A stretch of DNA of 64,000 nt from Nocardioides sp. HDW12B (GTDB lineage: Bacteria; Actinomycetota; Actinomycetes; Propionibacteriales; Nocardioidaceae), in the NCBI RefSeq assembly GCF_011299595.1, contig NZ_CP049867.1, positions 2,666,001 to 2,730,000 on the forward strand, written 5' to 3'. The number at the start of each line of letters is the position of its first letter. The stretch's first letter is position 1. The position numbers and the translations under genes are program-made. Shown here one piece after another: positions 62,829 to 64,000 of the stretch. Below the pieces are notes generated by a model. The model had not been told where the DNA came from. It searched no databases and worked only from the letters and a program-made list of their open reading frames with translations.

Positions 62829-63137
62829 TCACTCGGAGGCGGCGCGCTCGAGCCGGAACAGCCGGCGCCACCCGCGGTAGGCGACCACCCGGCGCAACGC
62901 GGGCGAGCAGCCCACGAGGACGACCTGGCCGCCCGCGCGACGCACCTTGAGCGCGGCCGCGGCCAGCAGGTTGAGAGCGGTGACGTCGATCGACTCGACG
63001 TGCGTCACGTCGACGCGCACGTCCTCGTCGGGATGCCGCTCGATGTGGTCGTAGAGCGCTTCGCGCACCTCGGCCGAGCTGCGTCCGTCCAGGCGCCCCG
63101 TCAGCTCGATCGCCCCGTCGTTGTCCACGAGTTCCAT
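62829..63137 (-). CDS. STAS-domain protein (anti-sigma factor antagonist-like)
   Basis: A 102-residue STAS protein of the SpoIIAA/RsbV type, which frees a sigma factor by binding its anti-sigma kinase. It shows ELTGRLDGRSSAEVREALYDHI and VRVDVTHVESIDVTALNLLAAAAL. At the usual phospho-Ser position (DSSGL) the sequence is DVTAL, so Thr53 would be the acceptor or phosphorylation may be lost. Start at ATG 63137 is set by homology; an upstream GGGACGGGA may serve as a ribosome site. No anti-sigma or sigma gene is adjacent. Confidence 0.87.
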   Translation of the reverse strand: MELVDNDGAIELTGRLDGRSSAEVREALYDHIERHPDEDVRVDVTHVESIDVTALNLLAAAALKVRRAGGQVVLVGCSPALRRVVAYRGWRRLFRLERAASE

Positions 63138-63265
63138 GTGTCCCGTCCCTGCGGTCCGCCCACGCCGCCGCCAGCGTGGCTCACTCACTATGACGCACGC
63201 CACGTCGAAAACGTTGCACGCCGAGGTCGACGTTTTGCGGTCGTGACCTCGGGTAGGAGGAGGGC

Positions 63266-63583
63266 ATGACCGAGTCGAACACACATTCGAAGTCCCCGTC
63301 CGCTGACCAGTCCACCGACGAGCCCACCCAGCATCCCACCGAGCAGCCCACCGGCCAGTCCGACCAGCCGGACGTCCTCGGCGCCGGCGCCGCCTCCCCC
63401 GGCACCACCGAGAAGGACCCGGAGAGCTGGGTCACCGGCGACGAGCCGATGACCGGCGCCCAGCGCAGCTACCTCGACACCCTGGCGCGCGAGGCCGGCG
63501 AGACCCTCCAGGGCGACCTCACCAAGGCCGAGGCGTCCGAGCACATCGACCGCCTGCAGGAGGCCACCGGCCGCGGCGCCTAG
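63266..63583 (+). CDS. DUF3072 domain protein
   Basis: A 105-residue protein common in actinobacteria. The first 50 residues are disordered and rich in Ser, Thr, Pro and Gln. The conserved part is EKDPESWVTGDEPMTGAQRSYLDTLAREAG, then LTKAEASEHIDRLQ, the DUF3072 core. It resembles the small SAP-like or helical domains that bind nucleic acids, but function is not known. The ATG has a strong AGGAGGAGG site. Divergent from the STAS gene. Confidence 0.88.
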   Translation: MTESNTHSKSPSADQSTDEPTQHPTEQPTGQSDQPDVLGAGAASPGTTEKDPESWVTGDEPMTGAQRSYLDTLAREAGETLQGDLTKAEASEHIDRLQEATGRGA

Positions 63584-63609
63584 GTCGCAGCGGTACGACG
63601 CGGCGCGGC

Positions 63610-64000
63610 TCAGCGGTCGTAGTCGGGCAGCTCCACCCGCTCGACGTCGACCCCGAGCCGTTGCAGCGTCTCCACGAACCCGGGGTAGCCCCGGTCGATG
63701 TGGAACGAGTCGGCCACCGTCGTGCGTCCGCTGGCCGCCAGCCCCGCGAGCACGAGCGCCGCGCCGGCCCGGATGTCGTGGGCGACCACCTCCGCGCCCG
63801 ACAGCAGGGGCCGACCTCGGACCACGGCGTGGTGGCCGTCGGTGCGCACGTCGGCGCCGAGCCGCGCCAGCTCCTGGGCGAACATGAAGCGCGCCTCGAA
63901 GACGTTCTCGGTGATCATCGCGGTGCCGTCGCTGACGGCCGCGAGGGCCATCGCGAACGGCTGCAGGTCGGTGGGGAACCCGGGGTAGGGCAGCGTCACG
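63610..64000 (-). CDS. murA: UDP-N-acetylglucosamine 1-carboxyvinyltransferase, C-terminal end
   Basis: MurA starts peptidoglycan synthesis by adding enolpyruvate to UDP-GlcNAc. The last 129 or so residues are visible: [24 protein letters not shown], then [40 protein letters not shown], and the end [22 protein letters not shown]. These match the MurA/EPSP-synthase barrel. The Asp in FPTDLQ is the conserved catalytic one. The 5' part lies beyond the right edge. Confidence 0.94.
   Translation of the reverse strand, partial: VTLPYPGFPTDLQPFAMALAAVSDGTAMITENVFEARFMFAQELARLGADVRTDGHHAVVRGRPLLSGAEVVAHDIRAGAALVLAGLAASGRTTVADSFHIDRGYPGFVETLQRLGVDVERVELPDYDR

Overview
The window is very GC-rich chromosomal DNA from an actinobacterium. 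Gene content fits a member of the Nocardioidaceae (Nocardioides-like): NucS mismatch endonuclease, the GlgE maltosyltransferase route, a crotonyl-CoA carboxylase/reductase with ethylmalonyl-CoA mutase, a DivIVA/FilP-type coiled-coil protein, DUF3072 and DUF664 proteins, and many GTG starts. The genus is an inference from gene families, not from a marker gene. There is no phage, plasmid, integrase, transposase, CRISPR array, rRNA or tRNA that I can see.

Layout. 0-0.4 kb: the end of a sugar dehydrogenase and a 393-bp gap carrying two copies of a palindromic repeat. 0.8-4.1 kb: gatCAB amidotransferase operon. 4.2-9.3 kb: a DUF664 protein, ligA, and a tetR-MFS efflux pair with a visible promoter and operator. 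9.3-12.6 kb: cysteine desulfurase, mnmA and a MetE-like protein in one overlapping operon. 12.8-16 kb: etfBA, a small membrane protein and an enoyl-CoA hydratase. 16-35.6 kb: a loose alpha-glucan region (glgX, glgP, glgE-treS-mak, glgB), interrupted by an exported M36 metallopeptidase, a DoxX protein, a membrane-anchored metzincin, a homocysteine methyltransferase and a GNAT protein. 35.7-44.2 kb: a Nudix protein with a GNAT-like front, an unusual two-gene sensor system, a thioredoxin-like TPR protein, a PH-domain protein with a 55-residue membrane partner, a HemD-winged-helix fusion and an HTH/solenoid protein. 44.4-48.6 kb: meaB, thiolase, methylmalonyl-CoA epimerase and ccr. 48.9-57.9 kb: DivIVA-like protein, AI-2E-type permease, GH114-like secreted protein, MFS carrier, doubled 3-hydroxyacyl-CoA dehydrogenase, nucS, a membrane protein and a D-amino-acid oxidase. 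58-64 kb: a secreted beta-helix protein with a small exported partner, ethylmalonyl-CoA mutase, a STAS protein, a DUF3072 protein and the end of murA.

How the genes work together. GlgB, GlgE, TreS, maltokinase, GlgX and GlgP form a cycle that interconverts trehalose, maltose 1-phosphate and branched alpha-glucan. Thiolase, 3-hydroxyacyl-CoA dehydrogenase, enoyl-CoA hydratase, Ccr, epimerase, Ecm and MeaB supply most steps of the ethylmalonyl-CoA route from acetyl-CoA, with ETF taking electrons from acyl-CoA dehydrogenases. The genes are spread over several operons rather than one.

Two patterns run through the window. Many genes have a TANNNT-like box ending 6-8 nt before the start codon and no ribosome binding site, which suggests leaderless transcripts. 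Many operons are joined by ATGA, GTGA or TGATG stop/start overlaps. The best candidates for something undescribed are the double-palindrome repeat family, the two-gene sensor system whose membrane protein lacks the histidine, and the secreted beta-helix pair.
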